This document shows, one piece after another, positions 25,791 to 35,521 of a DNA stretch of 64,000 nucleotides. A program made the translations under genes and the position numbers. Within the stretch, counting starts at the first letter, position 1; every line of letters starts with the position of its first letter. The notes below the pieces were generated by a model. The model was not told where the DNA came from. It searched no databases and saw only the letters and a program-made list of their open reading frames with translations. Source of the DNA: Streptomyces lunaelactis (GTDB lineage: Bacteria > Actinomycetota > Actinomycetes > Streptomycetales > Streptomycetaceae). The DNA is taken from assembly GCF_003054555.1 (NCBI RefSeq), contig NZ_CP026304.1, positions 5,084,001 through 5,148,000 of the forward strand, read 5' to 3'.

Positions 25791-27720
25791 TGATGGCCTC
25801 CTTGAGAGCTTCTGCGAGCTGCTCGGCCTTGAACGGCATGCCGTTGACCTGGTTGTAGCTGTGCGCGTCGACCAGATACCTCGCCCGGATCAGGGTGGCG
25901 AGCTGGCCGAGGTTCATCTCGGGTACCACTACCTTCTGATAACGCCCCAGAACATCCCCGAGATTCCTCGGGAACGGGTTGAGGTGGCGCAGATGGGCCT
26001 GTGCGATGGGGATTCCTGCGGCTCGCAGACGGCGTACGGCCGCGGTGATCGGCCCGTACGTGGATCCCCAGCCCAGGACCAGGGTGGTCGCGCTGTCCGG
26101 ATCGTCCACCTCGAGGTCCGGTACCGCGATGCCGTCGATCTTGGCCTGACGGGTGCGGACCATGAAGTCGTGGTTGGCCGGGTCGTAGGAGATGTTCCCG
26201 GTGCCGTCCTGCTTCTCGATGCCGCCGATCCGGTGCTCGAGTCCTGGCGTCCCCGGAACCGCCCAGGGACGCGCCAGGGTCTGCGGATCACGCTTGTACG
26301 GCCAGAACACCTCCGTCCCGTCCGCCAGCTCATGGTTGGGGCCGGTCGCGAACTGCACGCGCAGGTCCGGGAGTTCGTCGATGTCCGGGATCCGCCACGG
26401 CTCGGAGCCGTTGGCCAGATAGCCGTCGCTCAGAAGGAAGACGGGCGTGCGGTAGGCGAGCGCGATCCGGGCCGCGTCGACGGCTGCGTCGAAGCAGTCG
26501 GCGGGCGTGCGCGGGGCGACGACCGGAACCGGGGCCTCGCCGTTCCTGCCGTACATCGCCTGCAGCAGGTCGGCCTGCTCGGTCTTGGTCGGCAGTCCGG
26601 TGGAGGGGCCGCCGCGCTGGATGGCGACGATCAGCAGCGGCAGCTCCAGGGAGACCGCGAGCCCGATGGTCTCGGACTTCAGCGAGACACCCGGTCCTGA
26701 GGTGGTGGTGACGGCGAGCGCGCCGCCGAAGGCCGCGCCGAGCGCCGCGCCGATGGCGGCGATCTCGTCCTCGGCCTGGAAGGTCCGCACACCGAAGTTC
26801 TTGTGCTTGGAGAGCTCGTGCAGGATGTCGGAGGCCGGCGTGATCGGGTACGAGCCCAGGTAGAGCGGCAGGTCGGCCTGCTTGCTCGCGGCGATCAGGC
26901 CGTAGGACAGCGCCAGGTTCCCGGAGATGTTCCGGTAGGTGCCGGTCGGGAACGCCTTGCTCGCCGGGGCGACCTCGTAGGAGACCGCGAAGTCCTCGGT
27001 CGTCTCGCCGAAGTTCAAGCCGGCCCTGAACGCCGCGATGTTCGCCTCGGCGATCTGCGGCTTCTTGGCGAACTTGCTCCGCAGGAAGGTCTCGGTGCCC
27101 TCCGTCGGCCGGTGGTACATCCAGCTCAGGAGCCCCAGCGCGAACATGTTCTTGGAGCGCTCGGCCTCCTTGCGGGAGAGTCCGTACTCCTTGAGCGCCT
27201 CGATGGTCAGCGTCGTCAGCGGCACGGGGTGGACGTGATAGGCGTCCAGCGAGCCGTCCTCGAGCGGGGAGGTGTCGTAGCCGACCTTGGCCATCGCCCG
27301 CTTGGCGAATTCGTCGGTGTTGACGATGATCTCGCCGCCGCGCGGCACATCCTCGATGTTGGCCTTGAGGGCTGCCGGGTTCATGGCGACCAGGACGGTC
27401 GGTGCGTCGCCGGGGGTGAGGATGTCGTGGTCGGCGAAGTGCAGCTGGAAGCTGGAGACACCCGGGAGGGTTCCGGCAGGTGCCCGGATCTCGGCGGGGA
27501 AGTTCGGCAGCGTGGAGAGGTCGTTTCCGAACGACGCGGTCTCCGAGGTGAACCTGTCACCGGCGAGCTGCATACCGTCACCGGAGTCACCCGCGAAGCG
27601 GATGATCACGCGGTCAAGACGGCGGATCTCCTTCTCACCGGCGGGCCTGCGCTGCTCACCAACGACGGCCTCACTGGCCTCGTCGGCATGCTCGGCTGGG
27701 CTACTGACCTGGCTGGTCAC
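25783..27720 (-). CDS. korA: 2-oxoacid:acceptor oxidoreductase, fused gamma-alpha subunit
   Basis: 645 residues from the GTG at 27720, chosen for the strong GGAGG 8-nt upstream; an in-frame ATG at 27786 is less likely. The N-terminal gamma domain (RVIIRFAGDSGDGMQLAGDRF...FPAEIRAPAGTLPGVSSFQLHF) is fused to the alpha domain starting near SGNLALSYGLIAASKQADLPLYLGSYPITPASDILHEL, with AEDEIAAIGAALGAAFGG, TTTSGPGVSLKSETIGLAVSLELPLLIVAIQRGGPSTGLPTKTEQADL and a C-terminal VPEMNLGQL. It forms the enzyme with KorB. In mycobacteria and Streptomyces this enzyme gives a CoA-dependent, ferredoxin-linked route around 2-oxoglutarate dehydrogenase. Confidence 0.95.
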
Positions 27721-27781
27721 TGAACTGGACCTCCTTCGAGGCGGCTGCTCGGGCCCGGCCGGCCGACCGGCCGTCCCATTA

Positions 27782-27806
27782 GCCACCCTACGTCGGTAAG
27801 GGTGGC
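27782..27806. promoter_or_regulatory. Inverted repeat upstream of korA
   Basis: GCCACCCT (27782-27789) and AGGGTGGC (27799-27806) form a perfect 8-bp inverted repeat with a 9-nt spacer, 60-90 bp upstream of the korA start, in the 234-bp leader. It may be a regulator site or a leader hairpin. Apart from this I see nothing else in the leader. Confidence 0.4.
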
Positions 27807-27954
27807 CTTCCCTGGACCGCTCGTATGCCGGACGTCCATGTGAGACGTCTTCATGCCCTGGTGTGCCATGTTCCGCTCCGCCCCCCGACTCCCTCTGTAA
27901 AGACGCTCCCCATTCAATCTTCGGTTCTTTGACTGCCGCCTGAGTGTCGGTCGA

Positions 27955-28626
27955 TTAAGGCGTCAGATAGGTCAGCACCGCCAGTACACGCCGATGATCC
28001 CCGTCACTGGGGGAGAGCCCCAGCTTCAGGAAGATGCTGCTGACATGCTTCTCGACCGCGCCGTCGCTGACAACCAGCTGTTTCGCGATCGCGGAGTTCG
28101 TCCGCCCCTCGGCCATGAGGCCGAGGACCTCCCGCTCGCGCGGGGTGAGACCCGCCAGCACGTCCTGTTTACGGCTCCGGCCCAGCAGCTGTGCGACGAC
28201 CTCGGGGTCCAGCGCGGTGCCGCCCCGGGCAACCCGCACCACGGCGTCCACGAACTCGCGGACCTCGGCGACCCGGTCCTTGAGCAGATAGCCGACGCCG
28301 CGGCTGCTGCCGGCGAGCAGCTCGGTGGCGTACTGCTCCTCGACGTACTGCGAGAGGACCAGCACTCCGATCCCCGGATGCTCCTTGCGCAGCCGCACCG
28401 CCGCCCGTACGCCCTCGTCCGTGTGCGTGGGCGGCATCCGCACGTCAGCGACCACCACATCCGGCAGCGCGTCCTGCGCGGCCAGCTCTCCCACGGTCTT
28501 GATCAGCGCTTCCGCGTCCCCCACGCCGGCGACCACATCGTGCCCGCGGTCGGTCAGCAACCGGGTCAGGCCCTCCCGAAGCAGCACTGAATCCTCGGCG
28601 ATGACCACTCGCACCCTGTCCTCCAC
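27955..28626 (-). CDS. NarL/FixJ family response regulator
   Basis: 223 residues from the GTG at 28626 (VEDRVRVVIAEDSVLL). The receiver domain has the acidic pair in IAEDSV, the phosphoacceptor Asp in VVVADVRMPP, and the switch/Lys region in YLLKDRVAE. The LuxR-type helix-turn-helix at the C-terminus reads LTPREREVLGLMAEGRTNSAIAKQLVVSDGAVEKHVSSIFLKLGL. It is followed upstream on the same strand by two histidine kinases that likely both phosphorylate it. Confidence 0.92.
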   Translation of the reverse strand: MEDRVRVVIAEDSVLLREGLTRLLTDRGHDVVAGVGDAEALIKTVGELAAQDALPDVVVADVRMPPTHTDEGVRAAVRLRKEHPGIGVLVLSQYVEEQYATELLAGSSRGVGYLLKDRVAEVREFVDAVVRVARGGTALDPEVVAQLLGRSRKQDVLAGLTPREREVLGLMAEGRTNSAIAKQLVVSDGAVEKHVSSIFLKLGLSPSDGDHRRVLAVLTYLTP

Positions 28627-28720
28627 AACCCTGCAGCCCCCATGTCGACGCACGTCCACCCCTACACCGTCCAGCATCCCAGTATTCGGACCGGAGTGCG
28701 GGGTGTTCAACGCCTCTGGA

Positions 28721-30085
28721 TCAGGCCCGCCAGGGCAGCTCGGCGATCACCCTCGTCGGGCCGCCGGTCGGCGAATCCACCGCCAGGATGCCGTCCACCG
28801 CGCCCAGCCGCTCCGCCAGCCCCGCGAGACCGCTGCCCGCGGAGAGGTCCGCGCCGCCCGTGCCGTCGTCCGTGACCTGCAACATCAGCCGGTCCTGGGA
28901 GCGCCAGACGTCCACCGTGGCGCGGCGCGCCTGCGCGTGCTTGCTCACGTTCTGGAGCAGCTCGGACACGGTGAAGTACGCGATGCCCTCGATGGCGGGG
29001 GCGGGCCGGGCGGGCAGGTCGACCTCGACCGTCACCGGGACGGTGCAGCGGGAGGCGACGGAGGAGAGCGCGGCGTCCAGTCCGCGGTCGGTCAGTACCG
29101 CCGGGTGGATGCCGCGGGCCAGATCGCGCAGCTCCTGCAGAGCCACCTTCACCTCGCCGTGCGCCTCGTCCACCATCCGGGCGGCCGCCTCGGGATCCTC
29201 GGTCAGCTTCTCCTTGGCGAGACCCAGGTCCATGGCGAGGGCGACGAGGCGGGCCTGCGCGCCGTCGTGCAGATCGCGCTCGATACGGCGCAGGTCCGCG
29301 GCCGCCGTGTCCACGACCACGCCGCGGTCCGACTCGAGCTCGACGACGCGCGTGGCGAGCCGGGAGGGCCCGAGGAGCCCGGCGACCATCATCCGGTCCA
29401 CCGAGACGAGGCCACGAATCAGCCAGGGGGAGGCGAAGACCAGCACCAGGCCGACCGCGGCGGTGGCGCCGATCTCGAACGGCGTGTCGACGTACAGCTG
29501 CGTCCCGTCGGCGTCGCCGTAGAGCGAGATGCCCGGCTGGTCGAGGAAGCGGGGGAACGTCCACCGCCACAGGGGGTAGAGCAGCAGGCCCCAGCCGGTG
29601 ACCCAGAAGGTCACCGAGACCACGAACGCGAAGATCGCCCACGGGAAGTGCAGCACCGCGTAGAGCAGATGCCGCCAGGACGCCCCGCTCTTGAGGACCG
29701 CGCCGACCCAGGACATCAGCCCGCTCTTCTTGCCGCGCACCGGAGCCGGGCCGGCGACGTCGAGGTGCAGCAGCCCCCGGGCCCGTGCGCGCTCCACGGC
29801 GCCGAGACCGAGGCAGCCGGCCAGACCGGCGGCCAGCACCGGGATGCCGAGGAAGGTGACGAGCAGGCCCGCGCCGAGCGAGACGGCCGTGATGGCGAAG
29901 GAGAAGAACACGATGCTCATCGGGAGGCTCAGCAGCAGATAGCCGAACTCGCGCCAGGTGCGGCCTTCGAGCGGTGCGCGCAGAGCCGGGGGGAGGAAGT
30001 GGTCCCGGGGCTCCGGTCGCGCCGGCCGATCCGATCGGTAGTCCGTGGCCATCGAAGTCGTCCGTTCTGCGAAGCGGGCTGTCAT
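28721..30085 (-). CDS. NarL-type sensor histidine kinase (copy 1)
   Basis: 454 residues. The N-terminal half carries four hydrophobic segments: GYLLLSLPMSIVFFSFAITAVSLGAGLLVTFLGIPVL, LLYAVLHFPWAIFAFVVSVTFWVTGWGLLL, and AAVGLVLVFASPWLI. A domain of unknown sensor function common to this family (LEGRTWREFGYLL) opens it. The HisKA_3 H-box is RRIERDLHDGAQARLVALAMDLGLAKEKL; the ATPase has FTVSELLQNVSKHAQA, DDGTGGAD and GSGLAGLAERLGAVDG. An extra ATG lies at 30052 (MATDYRSD). It is separated by about 210 bp from the second kinase, which it strongly resembles. Confidence 0.93.
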   Translation of the reverse strand: MTARFAERTTSMATDYRSDRPARPEPRDHFLPPALRAPLEGRTWREFGYLLLSLPMSIVFFSFAITAVSLGAGLLVTFLGIPVLAAGLAGCLGLGAVERARARGLLHLDVAGPAPVRGKKSGLMSWVGAVLKSGASWRHLLYAVLHFPWAIFAFVVSVTFWVTGWGLLLYPLWRWTFPRFLDQPGISLYGDADGTQLYVDTPFEIGATAAVGLVLVFASPWLIRGLVSVDRMMVAGLLGPSRLATRVVELESDRGVVVDTAAADLRRIERDLHDGAQARLVALAMDLGLAKEKLTEDPEAAARMVDEAHGEVKVALQELRDLARGIHPAVLTDRGLDAALSSVASRCTVPVTVEVDLPARPAPAIEGIAYFTVSELLQNVSKHAQARRATVDVWRSQDRLMLQVTDDGTGGADLSAGSGLAGLAERLGAVDGILAVDSPTGGPTRVIAELPWRA

Positions 30086-30296
30086 GACTCAAGACTGCTG
30101 GGGCCGCGGGGTGCGCACCATGAGGGCGGTTACCGTCTTGGGCGGGGGGTTTTCCCCACCATGGGCGTGGTGTGGTGGGCGTGCGGGGTGCGGGGTTCCG
30201 GTGCGGGCCGGGTGTGATGCGGTGCGGTGTGGGCTGGGCGCGGTGCGCGCGCCTGCAGGCCCGGCGGACGGGCCGGGCCGGGCGGTGCGCGTGCGG

Positions 30297-31487
30297 TCAG
30301 GGCCGGCGCGGGGCACGCTCACGCCACGGCAGCTCCGCCGTGACCACCGTGGGCCCGCCGACCGGCGAGTCCAGGACGAAGAGCCCGTCCACTGCGCCCA
30401 GCCGCTCGGCCAGACCCGCCATCCCCGTACCGCCGTCGAGCGAGGCACCGCCGCGGCCGTCGTCCTGGACCTGGACCAGCAGCCGGTCGTCCGCCCGCCA
30501 GACATCCACCGAGACGCTCTTCGCCTGCGCGTGCTTGCTGACGTTCTGGAGCAGCTCGGACACGGTGAAGTACGCGATGCCCTCGATCGCCTCGGCCGGC
30601 CGCTCCAAGAGGTCGACTGTCACCTTCACCGGGGCCGTGCAGCGTGCGGCGACCGAGGAGAGCGCGGCGTCGAGTCCGCGGTCGGTCAGTACGGCGGGGT
30701 GGATGCCACGGGCCAGATCGCGCAGCTCCTGAAGCGCGAGCTTCACCTCGCCGTGCGCCTCGTCGACCATCGCCGCGGCCGCGGTCGTGTCCAGTGCGTC
30801 CCCGCTGAGCTTCTCCTTGGCGAGGCCGAGCCCCATGGCGAGGGCGACCAGGCGGGCCTGTGCGCCGTCGTGCAGATCGCGCTCGATTCGCCGCAGATCC
30901 GCGGCCGCCGTGTCGACGACCACGCCCCGGTCCGACTCCAACTCGGCGATGCGCCGCTCCAGTTCGTCGGACGGGGAAAGCAGCCCGCGCACCATCGCAC
31001 GGTCGGCGTTGGTCAGCCCGCGCGCGATGAAGGGCAGTACGGGCCAGAGCACGAACAGGCTCACCAGCGTGACGCTGAAGGTCAGTACGCCCCAGGGCAG
31101 CCGGATGAACTCGTACAGCACCGTCCGCCACGCCACCGGGTCCTTCAGACTCGTCCACAGCCGGGGGAAGAGTCCCTCCCGGCGCCGGCCGGTGTGCAGC
31201 GGGCTCGGCTCCTCGATCCGTACGCCGAGCAGCGCACGGGCCCGGGCGCGCTCCGCCTTGCCGAGCAGGCGCGCGCCCGCGAGCCCGAGGGCGAGAAGCG
31301 GCAGTCCGATCACCGTCACCGACAGTGTCACGCCGGTGAGAATCGTGATCGCCACGTAGACAAAACCGATCAGGGCGATCGGCAGATTGGCGAGGAGATG
31401 CGAGATCTCCTTCCAGGTGTGGCCTTCGAAGGCGAAGCGCGCGGGTGGCGGCCGGTCGTTGTCGTGGAGGGTGATGCTCGCGGTCAT
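30297..31487 (-). CDS. NarL-type sensor histidine kinase (copy 2)
   Basis: 396 residues from the ATG at 31487. It has the same architecture as copy 1: FEGHTWKEISHLLANLPIALIGFVYVAITILTGVTL, FIRLPWGVLTFSVTLVSLFVLWPVLPFI, H-box RRIERDLHDGAQARLVALAMGLGLAKEKL, N-box FTVSELLQNVSKHAQA and GTGMAGLAERLGAVDG. The two kinases are about the same in the transmitter but differ in their membrane parts (copy 1 has an extra segment), so they probably sense different signals and share the single regulator. The gene points away from nuoA. Confidence 0.93.
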   Translation of the reverse strand: MTASITLHDNDRPPPARFAFEGHTWKEISHLLANLPIALIGFVYVAITILTGVTLSVTVIGLPLLALGLAGARLLGKAERARARALLGVRIEEPSPLHTGRRREGLFPRLWTSLKDPVAWRTVLYEFIRLPWGVLTFSVTLVSLFVLWPVLPFIARGLTNADRAMVRGLLSPSDELERRIAELESDRGVVVDTAAADLRRIERDLHDGAQARLVALAMGLGLAKEKLSGDALDTTAAAAMVDEAHGEVKLALQELRDLARGIHPAVLTDRGLDAALSSVAARCTAPVKVTVDLLERPAEAIEGIAYFTVSELLQNVSKHAQAKSVSVDVWRADDRLLVQVQDDGRGGASLDGGTGMAGLAERLGAVDGLFVLDSPVGGPTVVTAELPWRERAPRRP

Positions 31488-31720
31488 GCGCCCCAGCCTG
31501 CCGGGCCGGGTCGGCGCACGCCATGGGGTACAGGGGTGGGGATGACGTAGGGATAACCCCACCTGACGCGAGACTGATGCGCCGCTGATGCGCGCCTGAT
31601 GTGTGATCGAAGCGCGACGCGACTGCTTACGGGGCCTTTAGCAGGGCCTAGACTCCCGTCGTACAGATCGTCGAACAGATCGCCAACGAGGTCTACGAGG
31701 TCAGGGAGCGAGGGGCGGAC

Positions 31721-32119
31721 GTGCCGGAACCGACCGTGGCCGTGCTCGCGGCGGACTATTTCGAGAGCTATTCGGTCGTCGGACTGATGGCGCTGATCGG
31801 CGTGTTGTTCGTCGCCGTGGCCTTCGGGGCGGGCCGTCTGCTGCGTCCGGTGGTTCCTACGCCGGAGAAGCTGCTGACGTACGAGTGCGGAGTGGACCCG
31901 GTGGGCGAGGGCTGGGCACACACCCAGGTCCGCTACTACGTCTACGCTTTTCTGTACGTAATCTTCGCCGTCGACTCGATCTTCCTCTTCCCGTGGGCAA
32001 CGATCTTCGCCGCGGCCGGATACGGAGCGACGACGCTCGTGGAGATGTTCATCTTCCTCGGCTTCCTGGCCGTGGGACTGCTCTACGCATACAAGAAGGG
32101 CGTCCTGACATGGACGTGA
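31721..32119 (+). CDS. nuoA: NADH-quinone oxidoreductase subunit A
   Basis: 132 residues, GTG start at 31721 after GAGG. Three membrane helices: [50 protein letters not shown] includes the conserved Y-E-C-G loop; then [22 protein letters not shown] and [26 protein letters not shown]. It is the first gene of a ten-gene cluster. NuoA forms part of the quinone-side membrane arm with NuoH and NuoJ. The stop overlaps the nuoB start by 10 bp. Confidence 0.95.
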   Translation: MPEPTVAVLAADYFESYSVVGLMALIGVLFVAVAFGAGRLLRPVVPTPEKLLTYECGVDPVGEGWAHTQVRYYVYAFLYVIFAVDSIFLFPWATIFAAAGYGATTLVEMFIFLGFLAVGLLYAYKKGVLTWT

Positions 32120-32862
32120 CCCAGTCAGGGGCGGAGCACGGGGGCCGGTCGGGGGCTGCGCCGGGCGCTCCTCGGCAGGGGGCCGAGCCCGAGCTGCTCC
32201 CGGAGCCGCAGCGGCTGGGCGTCCTGTCGCGCCTGGCCCCGGAACCGATGAAGGTGGTCCTCAACTGGGGTCGCCGCTACAGCCTCTGGGTCTTCAACTT
32301 CGGGCTCGCCTGCTGCGCGATCGAGTTCATCGCGGCCTCGATGGCACGCCATGACTTCATCCGGCTCGGTGTGATCCCCTTCGCGCCCGGCCCGCGCCAG
32401 GCGGACCTGATGGTCGTCTCGGGCACGGTGACGGACAAGATGGCTCCGGCGGTGAAGCGCCTGTACGAGCAGATGCCCGAGCCCAAGTACGTCATCTCCT
32501 TCGGCGCCTGCTCCAACTGCGGTGGCCCGTACTGGGATTCGTACTCCGTGACCAAGGGTGTCGACCAGATCATTCCGGTCGACGTGTATGTGCCCGGCTG
32601 CCCGCCCCGGCCGGAGGCGTTGCTGCAGGGCATTCTGAAACTGCAGGAGAAGATCGCGCGGGAGTCGCTCGGCGAGCGTTACGCGACGAGCCGCGCCCGG
32701 CCCTCCACGGCCGCCCTGCGGAGCGGCCTGGTGACGCCGCCGGTGGCGGCCACGCCGGCCACGCCGGCCACGCCGGCCACTCCCGCTCCGTCTCCGTCTC
32801 CGTCTCCGTCTCCGTCTCCGTCTCCGTCTCCGTCTCCGTCTCCGGGGGAGGGCGACTCGTGA
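32110..32862 (+). CDS. nuoB: NADH-quinone oxidoreductase subunit B
   Basis: 250 residues from the ATG at 32110. The core (about 45-200) has all ligands of the N2 iron-sulfur cluster: [25 protein letters not shown] and [15 protein letters not shown]. That keeps open an electron-transfer role. The Ala/Thr/Pro and Ser-Pro tail is unusual: after [17 protein letters not shown] it runs as a (Ser-Pro)9 string encoded by nine TCTCCG units (32791-32844) and then GEGDS. Its 3' end overlaps nuoC by 4 bp. Confidence 0.94.
   Translation: MDVTQSGAEHGGRSGAAPGAPRQGAEPELLPEPQRLGVLSRLAPEPMKVVLNWGRRYSLWVFNFGLACCAIEFIAASMARHDFIRLGVIPFAPGPRQADLMVVSGTVTDKMAPAVKRLYEQMPEPKYVISFGACSNCGGPYWDSYSVTKGVDQIIPVDVYVPGCPPRPEALLQGILKLQEKIARESLGERYATSRARPSTAALRSGLVTPPVAATPATPATPATPAPSPSPSPSPSPSPSPSPSPGEGDS
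32791..32844 (+). repeat. (TCTCCG)9 hexanucleotide microsatellite in nuoB
   Basis: Nine perfect TCTCCG units encode a Ser-Pro string at the NuoB C-terminus. Length change by replication slippage would keep the frame. Confidence 0.95.
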
Positions 32863-33662
32863 ACCCCTACGACCGGCTCCCGGACGCCGCCGCCGAGATC
32901 TTCGGCGAGGAGGCCACCGCCGAGCGGCAGTACGACCTGCTCACCGTCGACGTCCCGGTCGGCTCCTGGATCGCCGCCCTCGAGATCGCCCGCGACAAGC
33001 TGGGCTGCACCTACTTCGACTGGCTGAGCGCGGTCGACGAGCCCGGCACCGGCTTCCGCGTCTGCGCCCATGTGGTGTCGCTGGAGGGCCGGAAGGTGCG
33101 CCGCCTGCTGGTGCGCACCACGGTCTCGCACGAGGCTCCCGAACTTCCGTCCGCCGTCGCGATCTACGCGGGCGCGGGCTGGCACGAGCGTGAGACGCAC
33201 GAGATGTTCGGTGTCGACTTCACCGATCACCCGCACCTGGTCCCGCTGCTCCTGCCGGAGGGCTTCGAGGGTTACCCGCTGCGCAAGGACTTCATCCTGG
33301 CGGCCCGGGTCGTGAAGGCCTGGCCGGGCGCGAAGGAGCCGGGGGAGTCCGAGCACGGCGGGCCGAAGCGCCGCCAGATGCTCCCGCCCGGCGTCCCGGA
33401 CCCGAACGAATGGGGCCCCCTGAAGGGCCAGCTCCCCGGCCCCACCCGCCCGGCGCGGGCAGCCCGCACGGCGGGTGCGGCCGGCGCCTGGCGAGCGGCC
33501 GGCGCGCCGTACCCGCAGCGCGTCGGAGGGCTCGGCGTCGCAGGCCCAGGCCGAGGTGCCGGCGTCGGCGGAGCCGTCCGAGGCACCTGCCGTCCAGCCG
33601 CGCCGTGCACGCGGCGCCTCCGAAGGCCCCGCCTCCCAGCAGGCCCCAGGCCGGACCGGTAG
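32859..33662 (+). CDS. nuoC: NADH-quinone oxidoreductase subunit C, with an apparent frameshift in its tail
   Basis: 267 residues as read. The conserved core (1-190) is intact: [53 protein letters not shown], and RKDFIL. It ends in an Ala/Pro/Arg tail that reads oddly ([16 protein letters not shown]..) to a stop at 33660. In the +1 frame from about 33424 to 33987 there is a typical acidic/Ala/Pro/Glu extension (170 codons from a GTG at 33475) with AAEP repeats that ends exactly on the nuoH start (GTGA). The natural NuoC C-terminus is thus probably in that frame, and one extra base (or two missing) has shifted the reading frame around 33430-33500. Confidence 0.85.
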   Translation: MNPYDRLPDAAAEIFGEEATAERQYDLLTVDVPVGSWIAALEIARDKLGCTYFDWLSAVDEPGTGFRVCAHVVSLEGRKVRRLLVRTTVSHEAPELPSAVAIYAGAGWHERETHEMFGVDFTDHPHLVPLLLPEGFEGYPLRKDFILAARVVKAWPGAKEPGESEHGGPKRRQMLPPGVPDPNEWGPLKGQLPGPTRPARAARTAGAAGAWRAAGAPYPQRVGGLGVAGPGRGAGVGGAVRGTCRPAAPCTRRLRRPRLPAGPRPDR

Positions 33663-33987
33663 CCCGGACGCCCCCTGGCATCACGCACGCCCGGCCTTCG
33701 ACGAGGCGGCCGCGAGCGAGGCCCCCGCAGCCGAGCCGGCCGCAGCCGAGCCGGCCGCAGCCGAGCCGGCCGCAGCCGAGCCGGCCGAACCCGAGTCGGC
33801 CGAACCCGAGGCGCGCCCGGCCCCCGAGGCCGGGGCGCCCGAGGTGCCGCCGACCGCAGAGCCGGTTCCGGCTGCCCCGATCGCAGAGCCCGCCCCGGCC
33901 GAGGAGGCCACCCCCGACGAACCCGCCCGGTCCGAGGCCGACGAACCCGTACCCGACTCGGACGAACGCCCCGGAGGACCCGCGTGA
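33475..33987 (+). pseudogene. Orphaned Ala/Glu/Pro-rich tail of NuoC in the +1 frame
   Basis: The 170-codon frame is low complexity ([17 protein letters not shown], then four copies of PAAAE, then acidic Pro-rich sequence) and shows normal Streptomyces codon usage with G/C in third positions. It ends with the TGA of a GTGA overlap with nuoH, the coupling seen in the other genes of the cluster, so it is best read as the displaced 3' part of nuoC rather than an independent gene. Confidence 0.6.
33727..33787 (+). repeat. 15-bp tandem repeat, four units, in the NuoC tail region
   Basis: GAGCCGGCCGCAGCC is repeated four times, encoding a repeated Ala-Ala-Glu-Pro-Ala unit in the +1 frame. Confidence 0.85.
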
Positions 33988-34952
33988 ACGACGCTCTCGA
34001 CGTCGCCTTCCGGCTGGTCGTCGTCCTTGCCGTATTCCTTGTTCTTCCTCTTGTCATCGGACAGACCGAGCACAAGGTGATGGCCCATATGCAGGGCCGC
34101 CTCGGCCCCATGTACGCGGGCGGCTTCCACGGCTGGGCCCAGCTCGTCGCGGACGGCGTGAAGTTCGCGCAGAAGGAGGACGTGGTCCCGGCGGGCGCCG
34201 ACCGCCGCATCTTCCAGCTCGCCCCCGCCGTCGCCCTCCTCCCCTACCTCCTCGTACTGGTCGCGATCCCGATCGGCCCGAGCGAGAGCGCGGTCGGGCA
34301 GGTCGTCGACGCGGGCATCTTCTTCGTGCTCGCCGTGATGGGCGTCGGGGTGCTCGGCTCGCTCATGGCAGGCTGGGCATCGGCCAATAAGTTCTCCCTC
34401 CTCGGCGGTCTCCGCACCGCAGCGCAGCTGCTGGCATACGAGCTGCCGATGCTGCTGACCGCCGCCTCCGTAGCCATGGCGGCCGGCACGGTCTCGCTGC
34501 CCGGCATCCTGAACGCCTTCGAGTGGTGGTGGCTGCCCTGGCAGATCGTGGGCGCCCTGGTCTTCTTCGTCGCGGGCCTCGCCGAACTCCAGCGCCCGCC
34601 CTTCGACATGCCGGTCGCCGACTCCGAGATCATCTTCGGCGCGTACACCGAGTACACGGGTCTGCGTTTCGCTCTGTTCCTGCTCGCCGAGTACGCGGGC
34701 ATCGTCGTCCTGTGCGGTCTGACCACCGTCCTCTTCCTGGGCGGCTGGCACGGCCCGTTCGGGGCCGACGGCCTCGGCTGGGTCTGGACCCTGCTCAAGA
34801 CGGCCCTGCTCGCCTTCGTCGTCATCTGGCTGCGTGTGAGCTATCCGCGGATGCGTGAGGACCAGCTGCAGAAGCTCGCCTGGACCACGCTCGTCCCGCT
34901 CGCCCTCGCCCAGATCGCCCTCACCGGCGTCGTGAAGGTGGTGATCCAGTAA
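33984..34952 (+). CDS. nuoH: NADH-quinone oxidoreductase subunit H
   Basis: 322 residues, GTG start at 33984 overlapping the end of the NuoC tail frame. It is a polytopic membrane protein with eight or so helices and the loops that line the quinone channel: [111 protein letters not shown], and [19 protein letters not shown]. These conserved acidic loops are intact. The gene overlaps nuoI by one base. Confidence 0.96.
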   Translation: MNDALDVAFRLVVVLAVFLVLPLVIGQTEHKVMAHMQGRLGPMYAGGFHGWAQLVADGVKFAQKEDVVPAGADRRIFQLAPAVALLPYLLVLVAIPIGPSESAVGQVVDAGIFFVLAVMGVGVLGSLMAGWASANKFSLLGGLRTAAQLLAYELPMLLTAASVAMAAGTVSLPGILNAFEWWWLPWQIVGALVFFVAGLAELQRPPFDMPVADSEIIFGAYTEYTGLRFALFLLAEYAGIVVLCGLTTVLFLGGWHGPFGADGLGWVWTLLKTALLAFVVIWLRVSYPRMREDQLQKLAWTTLVPLALAQIALTGVVKVVIQ

Positions 34953-35521
34953 TGCCTCCGATCCCCGGATCCGGCCTCGCCAAGGGCCTCGCCGTCACCC
35001 TGCGGACGATGACGAAGAAGACCGTCACCGCGCAGTACCCGGAGACCCAGCCCGAACTCCCGCCCCGTAGCCGCGGCGTGATCGGCCTGTTCGAGGAGAA
35101 CTGCACGGTCTGCATGCTCTGCGCCCGTGAGTGTCCCGACTGGTGCATCTACATCGACTCCCACAAGGAGACGGTGCCGGCCCCGGCCCCCGGCGGCCGC
35201 GAGCGCAGCCGCAACGTCCTCGACCGCTTCGCCATCGACTTCGCGCTCTGTATGTACTGCGGCATCTGCATCGAGGTCTGTCCTTTCGACGCGCTGTTCT
35301 GGTCCCCGGAGTTCGAGTACGCGGAGACGGACATCCGCGAACTCACCCATGAACGCGACAAGCTCCGCGAGTGGATGTGGACGGTGCCCGCGCCGCCCGC
35401 ACTCGACCCGGGCGCCGAGGAGCCGAAGGAGATCGGCGCGGCCCGCAAGTCGGCCGAGAAGCTGGCCGCGGCGCAGGCCGACGACGCCACCGCGCCCCCG
35501 GCCGAGGGAGGTCCACAATGA
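34952..35521 (+). CDS. nuoI: NADH-quinone oxidoreductase subunit I
   Basis: 189 residues. Two 4Fe-4S clusters have complete ligand sets: [17 protein letters not shown] and [19 protein letters not shown]. The N-terminal amphipathic region ([13 protein letters not shown]) and [11 protein letters not shown] match the family. In complex I this subunit relays electrons between the NADH arm and NuoB. A C-terminal extension of about 60 residues after LREWMW is Ala/Glu rich. Keeping both clusters while nuoE, F and G are missing from the cluster suggests electrons reach NuoI from another donor. Confidence 0.95.
   Translation: MPPIPGSGLAKGLAVTLRTMTKKTVTAQYPETQPELPPRSRGVIGLFEENCTVCMLCARECPDWCIYIDSHKETVPAPAPGGRERSRNVLDRFAIDFALCMYCGICIEVCPFDALFWSPEFEYAETDIRELTHERDKLREWMWTVPAPPALDPGAEEPKEIGAARKSAEKLAAAQADDATAPPAEGGPQ

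Noticed and set aside
31488..31720. A Rex-type (NADH-sensing) operator in front of nuoA
   Set aside because: No TTGTGAA-N-TTCACAA-type palindrome is present in the leader; only short CTGATGCGC repeats are visible.
32791..32844. A CRISPR-like array at the hexanucleotide repeat
   Set aside because: The units are contiguous, without spacers, and encode protein.
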